Assembly: GCA_025738555.1 (NCBI GenBank) | Contig: JAOVFP010000017.1 | Span: 1,116,001 to 1,180,000, forward strand | Length of the DNA stretch: 64,000 nucleotides | Direction of reading: 5' to 3' | DNA from: Cyathus striatus | Lineage: Eukaryota; Basidiomycota; Agaricomycetes; Agaricales; Nidulariaceae | In this document: piece by piece, positions 34,037-44,428 of the stretch | How the letters are laid out: every line of letters begins with the position of its first letter | How positions within the stretch are numbered: position 1 is the stretch's first letter | Program-made: the position numbers and the translations under genes | The notes under the pieces: model-generated | Told to the model about the DNA's origin: nothing | Databases searched by the model: none | Seen by the model: only the letters and a program-made list of their open reading frames with translations

Positions 34037-35806
34037 ATGACACATTCCCTCTCCGTTCGTGTATTCAACCGATGGCTTTCCGCAGACAATGGCTGCAGAT
34101 ACCTGTTTTCTAAACCAACGAATTGGCATAACTTTTCAACTGGCGACCAACGGGCAAAAACATCGGCGCCTGGCGATTGGACGATTGGTTTACACGTCTT
34201 AACCTTTGTTCTGTTAGAAGCGTCATTCCTCATTGTCGCCGGACTGGCTCTACAGTATCCATTGCTGTTGCCTCCTTCAGCCCTAAGTTTGAGGACGCTA
34301 AAGGGTGGGTTCACGGTGATATCCATTATCTGGCACACGCTGGCTATCTTTACCATACAGCCACTTGTAACCCAGGTGGTTAGTAGCGAGTGGTATTTTG
34401 TAGGAAGTCGAACTGGAGTGGTAAGGATAGGCAAGGATGACACGGTGTCCACCCTGACAGCAGATCTTATGGACCACATTCGCCATACGTTTTCACGGAT
34501 AGCAAGCAAAACATATCGCGGTGCAATGCTTTTGTCTATAATCCTCGTCGGTCTTGGAGGTTTTGGTCCCAGTACAATAAGTGTTTCAACGCTTCTCATC
34601 AGCGTGTCGTCGTCTATGGATATCGCCGACTTATCACATCTTTCAAGTGTGAGTTCTCCTTTGGATACAGCTAGCACCCAGTTCTGGATGGACCGCGCTG
34701 AATGAATTATACATACTGAAAACATCGACGGGTCAACGTTCGGATTCGTGACACAGCCAAATTATGTCATCCCATCTCCTGGACAAAGCTTTGTGCGAGA
34801 ACAAATCTCTCAAGGGATCGTTTCCTATCAAACCGACGTCGTGCATTTTGATTATACATGCGAATGGCAAGAGCCGCAAGCCGACGCGATAACTAATCAG
34901 ATTTACACCACAGGATCCAATCCTGACAATCGTACTCCAGCCATGTTCGACAAATTAGGAATACGCTGGATCTTTTACCCCGGGAATACATGGTATAACA
35001 ACATAATAATAATTCAGAAAGATTTTCTCAACGAAACAGCGGGAGGTATGTTTGTTCAATATTGCTCTGGTTATAAAGACTTGCATTCTAACATCTTAAT
35101 CGAAGGCGTCTACCAGCTTTTCAATGACAGCACCTCTCAAACAGCTTTCTTTTTCTTGTCAGGAACAAACAGTACCTACACCTCCATGCTGCCTTTAATT
35201 GATCTAACTGGCCTTCCAACGGTCCCGACTGAAACAATCATACCTAACGGACCTATTATGGCTATTGCAGAAGCTTTCCCATTGTGTGCTATGCTCGTTT
35301 GCGACCCAAGCATTAATTTATTAGGAGGAACGGCTATCGTCGGTCAAGACAACACGCTGAACATTGTAAACACATCTGAAACTCTGACAGGAAATATCCC
35401 ACAATCCGGTGCTGACCTATTGTTTTCTACCGCGCTTGTCACAGCTACCACAATTATCGAGTCCGGGGCGAACAGTATGTCTATCAACGCGGTTATATCG
35501 TCGCTGTTCTTCACCGACAAAATGTACTATTCACTTTACGACGGCAGCTCTATGCAACCCGCTGAGGTCTTACCTCTTGACGCTATAAATCAAAATATGA
35601 ACACGTTCATGTTATTAGCCTCGAAAGCATATGCTGATGGTTATAAGCCCATTGATGACAACTCTCCCTTTGGTACATTCCCAACGCTAACGTCGGAATC
35701 AGTAGTACAGAAGCAAAGAATGGTGCTGGTAACGACAAAACTTCTGTTTTACTATCATTTCACTGGAAGACTAGGAAAAACTACCCTTTCAATCTTTCTA
35801 GTTTAA
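34037..35806 (+). CDS. Multi-pass membrane protein with large outer domain, copy 1
   Basis: The family is common and uncharacterised in Agaricomycetes. An N-terminal membrane part (APGDWTIGLHVLTFVLLEAS; FTVISIIWHTLAIF; GAMLLSIILVGLGGFG) is followed by a long soluble part rich in possible N-glycosylation sites (FNDSTS, NETAGG). Intron likely at 35046-35105 (GTATGT...AAG), giving TAGG-VYQLFN as in copy 2. A TGA at 34703-34705 interrupts the frame after WMDRAE; reading resumes in the same frame (IIHTEN). The last codons are better in the +1 frame (WKTRKNYPFNLSSL), where copy 2 has an intron. Start chosen: the ATG at 34037; 5' exons may be missing. CpG-rich. Working status uncertain. Confidence 0.6.
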
Positions 35807-35972
35807 TTGCTATGAAATACGTGAAATTTCGGTAGTTTCTACCATAGCCACAGTGTTTTGTCATTTCAAAACCATATTCAGAGCTGCCGATCATCCGACG
35901 GCTGATACAGGTTACATAGTACAGTACAGTACAGTACAGTATAGGCTACAGCGGGAGGCACATCATTTAATA

Positions 35973-36322
35973 GGGGAATTCAAATTAGAAGATACGCGAT
36001 ACAATACAGGTGATTTGTAACGCGTCCTAGCAACAACACTCGGTGATCACTTCGGAGTTCATAAGTTTAAGATTGCACTTGCTCACTACTTACCCGCAGA
36101 GTCCAGACTTTTATCGTGTCCACTGAAAAATTAAATATAGTAGATAGAAATTTTTTTTAGCTCAATAGCAACTCAATTCTGAAATTTGAGCTATATCTGT
36201 AAGTAATAAAAGAAATGTGAAGAATGTGAAAGTTTTAACACTGTTTAAATTTTCAATGACTCCTCGCAGGGTTGTAGCGACTGATCCATATCGACACTAC
36301 AAAACAGGGTACGAACCAAAAA
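35973..36322. mobile_element. MITE related to the one at 55629, right end decayed
   Basis: Starts after TA with GGGGAATTCAAA and runs parallel to 55629-55981 (both have the ACTAAGGAG / TCCTAGCAACAACACTC zone and end near GCTACAAAA / ACTACAAAACAG). The right terminal repeat is poorly kept. About 350 bp. A run of GTACA repeats (35915-35940) lies just upstream. Confidence 0.55.
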
Positions 36323-36324
36323 TA

Positions 36325-37565
36325 GGGGAGTTCAAACCTGGCGATACAAAAATGCGATACAAACAAACGGCGAAACGAAATAACTTCCCATGGGTACAGC
36401 TGAAGGGTTCTATGCTTGTATCGTTGCGAGATCCGAGTAAACCCTCAATCGGAATTTGAATTGGTCCGTCGCTGTGCCGCACTGGTGCATTCCGCGTTGC
36501 CCATCGACACCGATGGACACTATTTTTACTGTTTTGTAATTGCTCTAGTGCCTTACAGTCTCTAATACATGGCAGAACCTCCCCTTTCTCTCGTCAACAC
36601 ATCTTCTGGAACTCAACAACCACTTCAGTCTCTTGAAGAACATCTCTCATCTCTCAGGGCTCTGGATACTAGGACACCCCGCAAAACCCATAGTTCAAAG
36701 GAATGGTTGTGGAAGCTGCAGAACACGCTTGGAACATGCTATCTCTATCTAATCTACAATCACTGAACATTATACGCTCAGTGCGGGCTCTCGTTAACAG
36801 AATTTATTCCCCGACTGAACTCCGCTCTGATTAAGCATCAACTGCCTTCATTTGTATCGGGGGTTGTCAAGCCTAGGACGATACGAAATGAAGTTGATGT
36901 ACTACCATAGGACCCCTGAGAATACCCCAAAATGCCTGTTCTAAAATCATCAAATTTTTATCCGCACCCAAAATTGTGGTTTTTATCCGGAAAATGCCCT
37001 AGGCGTCTTCAAAATGCAGTTTTTATCTGGAAATTTGCACAGGCATAGCCAAAAAAATCGGATTTTTTCGATTTTTCGCCTAGCAGCGCTGCTCGGGAGG
37101 TAAATATGTATTTAACAGTCCTCACTCTCATCTTGAGGCTGTGTATCTTTGATTCTGAGAGAAAGAGAGTTCAGTTGGAATTCAGGACCCAGCATTTCTG
37201 TTGCAAACACATAGAAAACAATTACACCTAGAACTAATGAACATTTGTGTGGAGTAGTGGTTAATAATGAATAATTTAAGAATATTTAACGTTAAAGCAC
37301 TGAGGTTCGAGGTTCAGTCCTCTGTCAAGACCCCAGTTTTTATCCGCTTCAGGATTAGGCCTACCTTGCTGACCCCAATCTTTATACGGAGATTTAACAC
37401 AGGCATTTTCACGAAAACAGTGCTTTTTATCTGTTTTTTCTATAGGCATTTCCAAAATATTTCCCAACTTTTATCTGTTTTTACATCAGGGATTTGGGTG
37501 AATTCTCAGGGGTTCTACTACCATCATTTCCTTGGCGCCACGAAACAGCCAGGTTTGAACTCCCC
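36325..37565. mobile_element. TA-flanked MITE, 1.24 kb, interrupted
   Basis: TIR GGGGAGTTCAAACCTGGC at 36325 with its inverse ending at 37565. TA on each side (36323-36324, 37566-37567), typical of Tc1/mariner-type insertion. No transposase. The right half is interrupted by the element at 36909-37516. Confidence 0.8.
36909..37516. mobile_element. 608-bp non-autonomous element with 8-bp TSD (ACTACCAT)
   Basis: Ends AGGACCCCTGAGAAT and ATTCTCAGGGGTTCT are inverted with one mismatch. ACTACCAT is present at 36901-36908 and 37517-37524. An 8-bp TSD fits hAT-like or similar superfamilies. Inside, TTTTTATCCG / TTTTTATCTG motifs repeat at least six times in the same orientation. A stretch at about 37245-37330 has GGAGTAGTGGTTA and GAGGTTCAGTCC, reminiscent of pol III A and B boxes. 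Confidence 0.85.
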
Positions 37566-37567
37566 TA

Positions 37568-38660
37568 ATGTTGAAACCCGAACTCTCTGAGTACCCTGAG
37601 AGATGCTTCGCCTTTTCATCTCATCAAAGATTCCCACTACCTTTTAAGGTAGTAGGGTTATAGGGTGCACCAGATTCTTGCGGTTATGCGGGGAATTTTA
37701 TGCTGTGCAGTTGAGTTTACAGCTGTTTGCTGAATGATGTAGCACCCAAGTGTAAGTGTCTAACTTTACACATCTCAGTCTGTACTGATCCGGGTGATAC
37801 TTAGTTCCCCAACAGCTCCTCTTTGTCAATGAAAGCCACTTGCAAGTCACTTAAGTAAGTTTTATACACATTGATGGAGTACGGCTGGGCTTTGAATGGA
37901 CACAGATCACCAAAACACGATTATTTCATATGCAGTCAGTGGTAAGTGGGCTGTATATATGTCCATTATGTTTTGAGTAGTTTATGTCACTGTAGGTACT
38001 CAATGCTGCTTGCTCTGTCCCTTGATAGTACTCTATATCTCGATGTTTTCAAAACCAGTCAGTGCTGAGAGATTATTGCACTTTACCGAAGGCCTACTAG
38101 AGCAAATGTATTCTTTCTCACTGTGCAACACAATAATTACCATAGATAATGTGTAAATACATATGGTTCGCTCTTTTCAGTGAAACCTTCCGACTGCTGA
38201 GCGCTGAATATCCAAGTCTTCTTCTGAGTGTCTGAGACTGAGTGTGCGCTCCTGCCACCCCTCCCTGATTCCAAGCTGTAATCTTCAATAGCTGGTTATC
38301 AGACTAGACCTAAATTCCTACTATTCGACACCACAGCCTACAGGCATGCCCATTAAATGTTTGAAAATTACTAGGTTATTTGTTCTACCTTTTTATGCTA
38401 CACAGCCACATTCAATATTTAAAAAAAATTGTAGCTACTTAAGCGCTAAGCACTGAGTACTGATCGATGATCACGGAATACTTAGGTACTAGGTAGTGGG
38501 CTATGCCGGCATGAGCCAGCCCTAGGATTTATTCATTATGATGATCCATAACCCTGAGGATAGCTGCATGAAATCAGCTGCAGAAACACATATAAAATAT
38601 CATGCCTAAGAGCATGCCTATCACCAGTGACCATTGCACCCGTCATGTCATATTCACTTA
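37568..38660. other. No gene seen
   Basis: A/T-rich sequence between the MITE and membrane-protein copy 2. No ORF, repeat or RNA gene recognised. Confidence 0.4.
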
Positions 38661-40290
38661 TCCCACTAAGGTGTACGGATCGCTGGCTCACCATTGACAA
38701 AGAGCACAGATCTCTTTTCTAAGATGCCGATGACAAGCAAAACTTTCAAGTGGCAGGTGGAGGCCAACACAGCAAAGCAATTTTAAAGGCTCCTGGAGAT
38801 TGGACATATGGTTTATGTCTCTTCATCTTTGTTGTCTTGAAGGTCTCATTTATAGTGCTTGCTGTAGTAGCCATAAGGCACCTGTTATTATTGCCCTCAT
38901 CAATATTCGATCTGAAGGTGCTGGAGGGTGGATTTACTGTTATATCTATTATCTGGCACTTGCTGGTGATCATTTCCATCCGTCCAATTATAATCCAGGT
39001 GGTTAGCAGCGAATGGTATCTTGTAGGAAATCAAGCCGGCACAGGAAGAGATGATATCGTGTCAACTCTTACTGCAGGGGCCATGGATCATATATGTCAT
39101 CCATATACTGGGAAAGCAAGCCTGGCATACTGCTTTGTGATGCTTTTGTCCTTAGTCCTTGTTGCTCTTGGAGGGATTGGTCCTGGAACAGTTGATGTCT
39201 CCACAGTGCTTGTTAACATAATGGCAAAAATGGACATTGTGGACTTGTCCCATCTGAGTGACATGGGCACTCAGATGCATGAATTCACTAACCGTTCAAG
39301 TCTTGCAGAAGCGCCCAGTGCTGCCTACTGGATGTCCCGGGCAGAGTGAGTTATACGTATAGAAAGCATCAATGGATCAACATTCAGAATGATCCCTCAG
39401 CCTAACTACATTATCCCTTACATACCACAAAGTTCTAAGACCGGACAAGCATCTCAAGGTGCTCTTTATTATCAGACCGACGTGGTTAATTTCAACTACA
39501 CATGCACATGGCAAACACCTCAAGGTGATCCAAGCAACCAAATATACAACACAAACTATGCTTTGGAAGATATAGTGAATCACTCTCTGGCAGTGTTCGA
39601 TGAATCAGGGATACATTGGTTCATCTTTCCCAGAAATGATTGGTTTTCTGACGTTTTAATGCAGACCAATAACGAGATAAATGGGACTGCTGGGGGTAGG
39701 TTTATTCGATTCGCTGTGATACCGTTTATACATCTCTTAACTTGTGATACTTAGGTGTATACCAGTTTTTCAATGCCACTACTTCTCAAATGGCATTCCT
39801 CTTCATATCTGGATCTAATGAAGCTGGTGTACCTGTGATTGACTTGGACAGCCTCCCCACAGTTTCAACAAAAACAATCATTCCTTCGGGTCCAAATATG
39901 GTTATTGCAAAATATTTTCCACTGAGCATGCTGCTGGTTTGCGACCCACAGCCAAATATACTTCAAGGAATTTTAGTGCGCGGTCAGGGCCACAGGTTGG
40001 ATGTCATTAGCATGCCTGGGACTCTGGTTGGAAATGTTCCAGAGTCTGGACTGAATTTTATGTTTTCTACTGCACTTCTCTATGCAACAACGGATCTGGA
40101 GGCATCTGGCAGTAGAATGTCTTTCAACTTGGTCATTTCTTCCATATTTTTAACCAACAGAACATATTCAAGCGGCACAGCTGAACTTCTTCCTCTCAAA
40201 ACCATAAATGAAAACATGAATAGTGTTGTGTTATCAGCATCAAAAGTGTACTCCGATGGTTATAGACCATTTAATGACAGCTCTCCGTTC

Positions 40291-42425
40291 GGGGCACATA
40301 GAAAATTCCAGGCATGCACAAAAGTGAGCATGATTGAGCATGCCATACTCAAGGCCAAATTTTCATGCACATAAGTGAGCGTGATTGAGCGTGTCACGCT
40401 CAAGGTATTTATTTTAGCTCTAAATGGCCCATTTGTGGGTCAAAAAGAGTGTAAATCAAATATACATACTAGTGTTGTATGGCTGTGTCATATTGTGGAT
40501 GTGAGTGATGTTTCTAATCAAGATATGAAGTCAAATTTTGAAGAATAATATTTATACTTCACGCTCAAACATGTGCATGCATGCTCATGTTCACACTCAA
40601 GGTGTGAGTGTGGATTGAGTGTGCACACACACATCACGCTCAAGATTTCATTTCATGCTCAGGGTCAACATCTCACACACACAGGGTTCATACATTCATG
40701 CACAGGGTCTGAGTTTTCACGCTCAAGGTCATCAACTCACACTCAAGGTCTGTCAACTCACACTCAAAGTTTTTACTTCATGCTCACAAAAAAATTATAT
40801 GTTACATTTATATTTTGGCTTCACTTACATGTGGGAGGAAAAGTAAGTTGGAAGTGTAATCTATGTGAGCATGAATAGGAATACCAATTATGCTCACACT
40901 CAAGTTAAAGGACATTGAGCATGAGTGTAATACTTGTGAGTGTGAATAGGAATACCAATTATGCTCATGCTCAAGTTAAAGGACATTGAGCGTGAGTGTA
41001 ATACTTGTGAGGGTGAATAGGAATACCACACTCATGCTCAAGTTAAAAGACATTGAGTGTGAGTGTAATACTTGTGAGCATGAATAGGAATACCACACTC
41101 ACGCTCAAGTTGAATGCAAGTGTAATATTTGTGAGTGTGAGTAAGAATACCAATCATGCTCACACTCAAGTTAAAGGATATTGAGCATGAGTGTAATACT
41201 TGTGAGCGTGAATAGGAATACCAATTATACTCATGCTCAAGTTGAATGCAAGTGTAATATTTGTGAGCATGAGTAAGAATACCAATCACACTCATGCTCA
41301 AGTTAAAGGACATTGAGCATGAGTGTAATATTTGTGAGCATGAATAGGAATACCACACTCACACTCAAGTTAAAGGACATTGAGTGTGAATGTAATACTT
41401 GTGAGCATGAATAGGAATACCAATTATACTCATGCTCAAGTTAAAGGGCATTGAGCATGAGTGTAATATTTGTGAGCATGAACAGGAATACCAATCACGC
41501 TCATGCTCAAGTGAAATATAAGTGTAATATTTGTGAGCATGAGTAAAAATGCCAATCACACTCACACTCAAGTTAAAGGACATTGAGTGCAAGTGTAAAT
41601 AAGTATTATAAATGTGATAGAATACCTATCATGTTCATGCTCAAATCAAAGGGCATTGAGCATGAGTGTAAATATAATACTGACATGCAGTTATACTATG
41701 CAAATATGTGTGGTAGGTAGTAATCTATCCTGTATTGCTCCCTGCTTCGTTGTGAATTTCCCTGCTTCATTATTAAGCCCCCTTCCTTGTTCTGAAGTTC
41801 CCTACTTCGCTGTAAAGCCCCATCCTTTGTTTTGAATTTCCCAAGGTCTCTGCTTCACTGTGAATCCCCCTGCCTTGTTCTGAATTTTCCTGCTTCATTG
41901 TAAAGCTTCCTGTAGTTTTCTGAGCCCCCTGCTTCATTATAAACTTCCCCTGTTTCTACTGTTCAATATATACCATTCTCTAGCTCTATAAATTTTTAAC
42001 TGTTAGTCTGAATTACTGCTACACTCTCTGAGTCATTTTTTCAACTTGTAGATCATATGTACACTCTCTGAATCATTTATATACACTCTAAGTCATATCT
42101 AAACACTCTGGATCATTGGTATACATTTTAAATCAATATACACTCATAAAGAAGACAATAACAATGAAATATATATAAAACCCACTGGTGTTCTTCAATT
42201 ATTACATTACAGTGCTTAGTATATACCAAATTGTATTAAAAACATGCTTTACTATGCCAATTATTCAGTATGTAGTTGATATAAGACAGCCAGTTGGCTC
42301 ATGCTCATATAAGGATTATTCACGCTCACATCACACACAGGGTCGAATTTTCATGCTCAATAGGTGAGTGTGCACACTCAACTCACACTCACTTTTGTGC
42401 GTGCCTGGAATTTTCTTGCTGCCCC
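40291..42425. mobile_element. Satellite-bearing element E2 with diverged TSD
   Basis: The left end GGGGCACATAGAAAATTCCA matches the inverse of the right end (GGAATTTTCTTGCTGCCCC). It is flanked by CTCCGTTC on the left and (C)TCCATTT on the right, an 8-bp or 7-bp TSD whose two differences are both CpG-type transitions. An inner array (40560-40780) has TCACGCTCAAGGT-like units. An outer-type array (40870-41690) has 74-bp units with CAAGTTAAAGGACATTGAGC. A CTTCGTT / CCCTGCTTC patch follows at 41740-41960. No transposase. Confidence 0.8.
40870..41690. repeat. 74-bp tandem array inside E2
   Basis: About eleven units: GTAATACTTGTGAGCATGAA, TAGGAATACCAATTATGCTC, ATGCTCAAGTTAAAGGACAT. Some units are shorter (for example at 41105-41130 and 41240-41260, where TTGAATGCAAG replaces the usual block). 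The CAC/CGC and TG/CG alternations suggest CpG decay within the array. Confidence 0.85.
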
Positions 42426-42774
42426 TCCATTTGGTACTTTCCTGATGTTGATGACTGAAACAATAGTGCAGCTTCAGTGGACTGCATTGATAACAACTAG
42501 AATACTGTTTTATGTTACAGTATCATTGGTTTCTCTGTACCAGTTATTTCTTTGTTATTTTTCGCAGGTTGGAGAAGAGGAAAGTAGTATCCATTCAATC
42601 TATCAAGCTTAGGTAATATGAAAGATGTAAAGCTGCTATAAGTTGTAATTTTATGGTACTTAACACCAAAAATGTAATCCGATGTCCATCTATCATGATA
42701 TAAAAATGTAACCATTTCTCTCTTAGGAATTGTGTGCAAGGTCATTCACAGTTCCAGAAGCTAATGACAAATGA

Positions 42775-43190
42775 GAGAGTGTTAACTTTTTGAGTTCCTG
42801 TTGAGTTTTTCGAGTTACAGTTGAGTCTCACCTAAGTTATAGTCGAGTTCCACTTTTGAGCTTGCTTAAATTTTTTGAGTCAAAGTTAAGTTACCTTGAG
42901 TGGCTTTTTCATATTTTGAGTGGACTTAAGTTCCTCGCATTTTTTTTTTTGGAAAAGTCAAGTTCCCTCAAGTAAACTTAAGTTCACCACTTATTATCTT
43001 TTTAAGTGAAAGTCAAGTTCCTAAGTTCCCTCAAGTCAAGTAGAGGGGATGCTAACATTTCGAGCTCCTGTTAATTTTTTTGAGTTAAAGTTAAGTTTTT
43101 TTTGGTGAAAGTCAAGTTCCCTCAAGTTATATTTAGTTCCAATCAGATGTAAGTCGAGTTCCAAATATTCTAATTTCAAAAGTTCAAGTG
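42775..43190. repeat. Repetitive GAGTTCC / AAGTCAAGTTCC tract
   Basis: A block starting GTTAACTTTTTGAGTTCCTG at 42780 recurs in changed form at 43050 (GCTAACATTTCGAGCTCCTG). Between them GAGTT, AAGTT and TCAAGTTCC words are dense. It may be the outer array of another decayed satellite-bearing element. Confidence 0.55.
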
Positions 43191-43194
43191 TACA

Positions 43195-44428
43195 GTAAGT
43201 GTACACTAATCATTCCCATACCCCCACCCAATGTTTTCTACAGCTCTGCTCAACAATTTCCATGCACTCTGCCCACCTTTATTTACACACATTTGCACGT
43301 GTGTTGTACTATTCATCACTTACATCAACACAAATATTCATCACTGTGACATCAACACGTGAACACATTGTGGGACTGTTGATGGGCACTCTTCCTAGTC
43401 ATCATTCTTAACAGTGAGCAAGTCTTTTCTTAAATTGTTAGCTCAGTTCTTGCTCTTTTTCTTTCAATCTTTTTGCATCACTTAATGTAAGTTGTTATAC
43501 ACATAGTAGACCATATTATATTAAGTAATAATGTAAATAAACTTATAAAAAATGCAAGTTACATTTTTATGTAATCCTTTATAATAATATGTTCCATGCT
43601 CTGTACAGTAGATTATGTGATTTGTTGGAAAAGTGTATCAATTGTGTGGGAAAGTAAGAGCAGAGGCAAGGAAAACTATGAGCAAGAGGTCAGAATGATA
43701 AGCGAAAGTGTGGGGAAAATTTGAGCAGGGATGTGGACAGCAGTGAACAATAGAAGCAGAGGTGTGGGAAGTAGAAGTGGACAGTAATGAGCACCAGAAG
43801 TGAAAAGCGGAGGCATGGGAAAATATGAGTGGGAGGGCGGGAAAGTGAAAAGAGGTTGGAATGATCAGCGAAAGCATGGGGAAATGTTGAGGGGGGATGC
43901 TGATAGCAGTGAACAGCAGAAGCAGAGGCATGGGAAATAGAAGTGGACAGCAGTGAGCATCAGAAGTGAAAAGCGAGGGTGTGGGAAATTATGAGTGGGA
44001 GGGTGGGAATGATGAAATGTATGGGAAATTGTGAGCAGATTAGAGGAGAAGCAAAAGCATGGGAAATCATGAGTGGGAGGCCAAGATAGTACTATCACCA
44101 ATCAGTACTTAGTGTTCATCACAGGTTAGTGTTGTCACAGCTGTGACATTCCCTCATATTAAAACTCTGTCAATAGTTTTGATGGCATCAGAAGCTCTCC
44201 TAACCAACACATGTTGGTCACATGCTGGTTGCATGCAAGAGCAATGACCAATGTAAGTATTGAAGATCTACCTTGGATAATAGAATGAAATTGAATAGCT
44301 ATAATACATTGATATGTACTTATAATACAATATTTACTATATATACAGACTATAATACAAGTACTAGCAATATGTACATTAAGATTAGAAACATTGTACC
44401 GCAAAAATATACACTATGATATGGTATG
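43195..44428. repeat. Spacer with a 190-bp tandem duplication (43650-44050)
   Basis: Two copies of a G/A-rich block, each with GCAGTGAACARYAGAAGCAG, GTAGAAGTGGACAG and GCATGGGAAA-like strings. No gene is seen on either side. The 44100-44428 part is A/T-rich and adjoins the pogo transposase 3' end. Confidence 0.6.

Larger units (their letters stand above)
38663..42605 (+). pseudogene. Multi-pass membrane protein, copy 2, split and decayed
   Basis: Collinear with copy 1. DRWLTIDKEHRSLF then a TAA are followed by APGDWTYGLCLFIFVVLKVS, FTVISIIWHLLVI, and WMSRAE followed by TGA (39347-39349) at the same place as in copy 1. Then IIPYIPQSS, FNYTCTWQTP, an intron near 39695-39760, VYQFFNATTSQ, and DGYRPFNDSSPFG at 40289. 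The E2 element (40291-42425) then interrupts. The gene resumes with TFLMLMTETIVQLQW and an intron near 42514-42567. CpG is scarce here, and many differences from copy 1 are C-to-T or G-to-A. It is a pseudogene. Confidence 0.75.

Noticed and set aside
34012..34725. Minus-strand ORF of 237 codons
   Set aside because: Shadow of membrane-protein copy 1, whose plus-strand reading is confirmed by the paralogue at 38663-42605.
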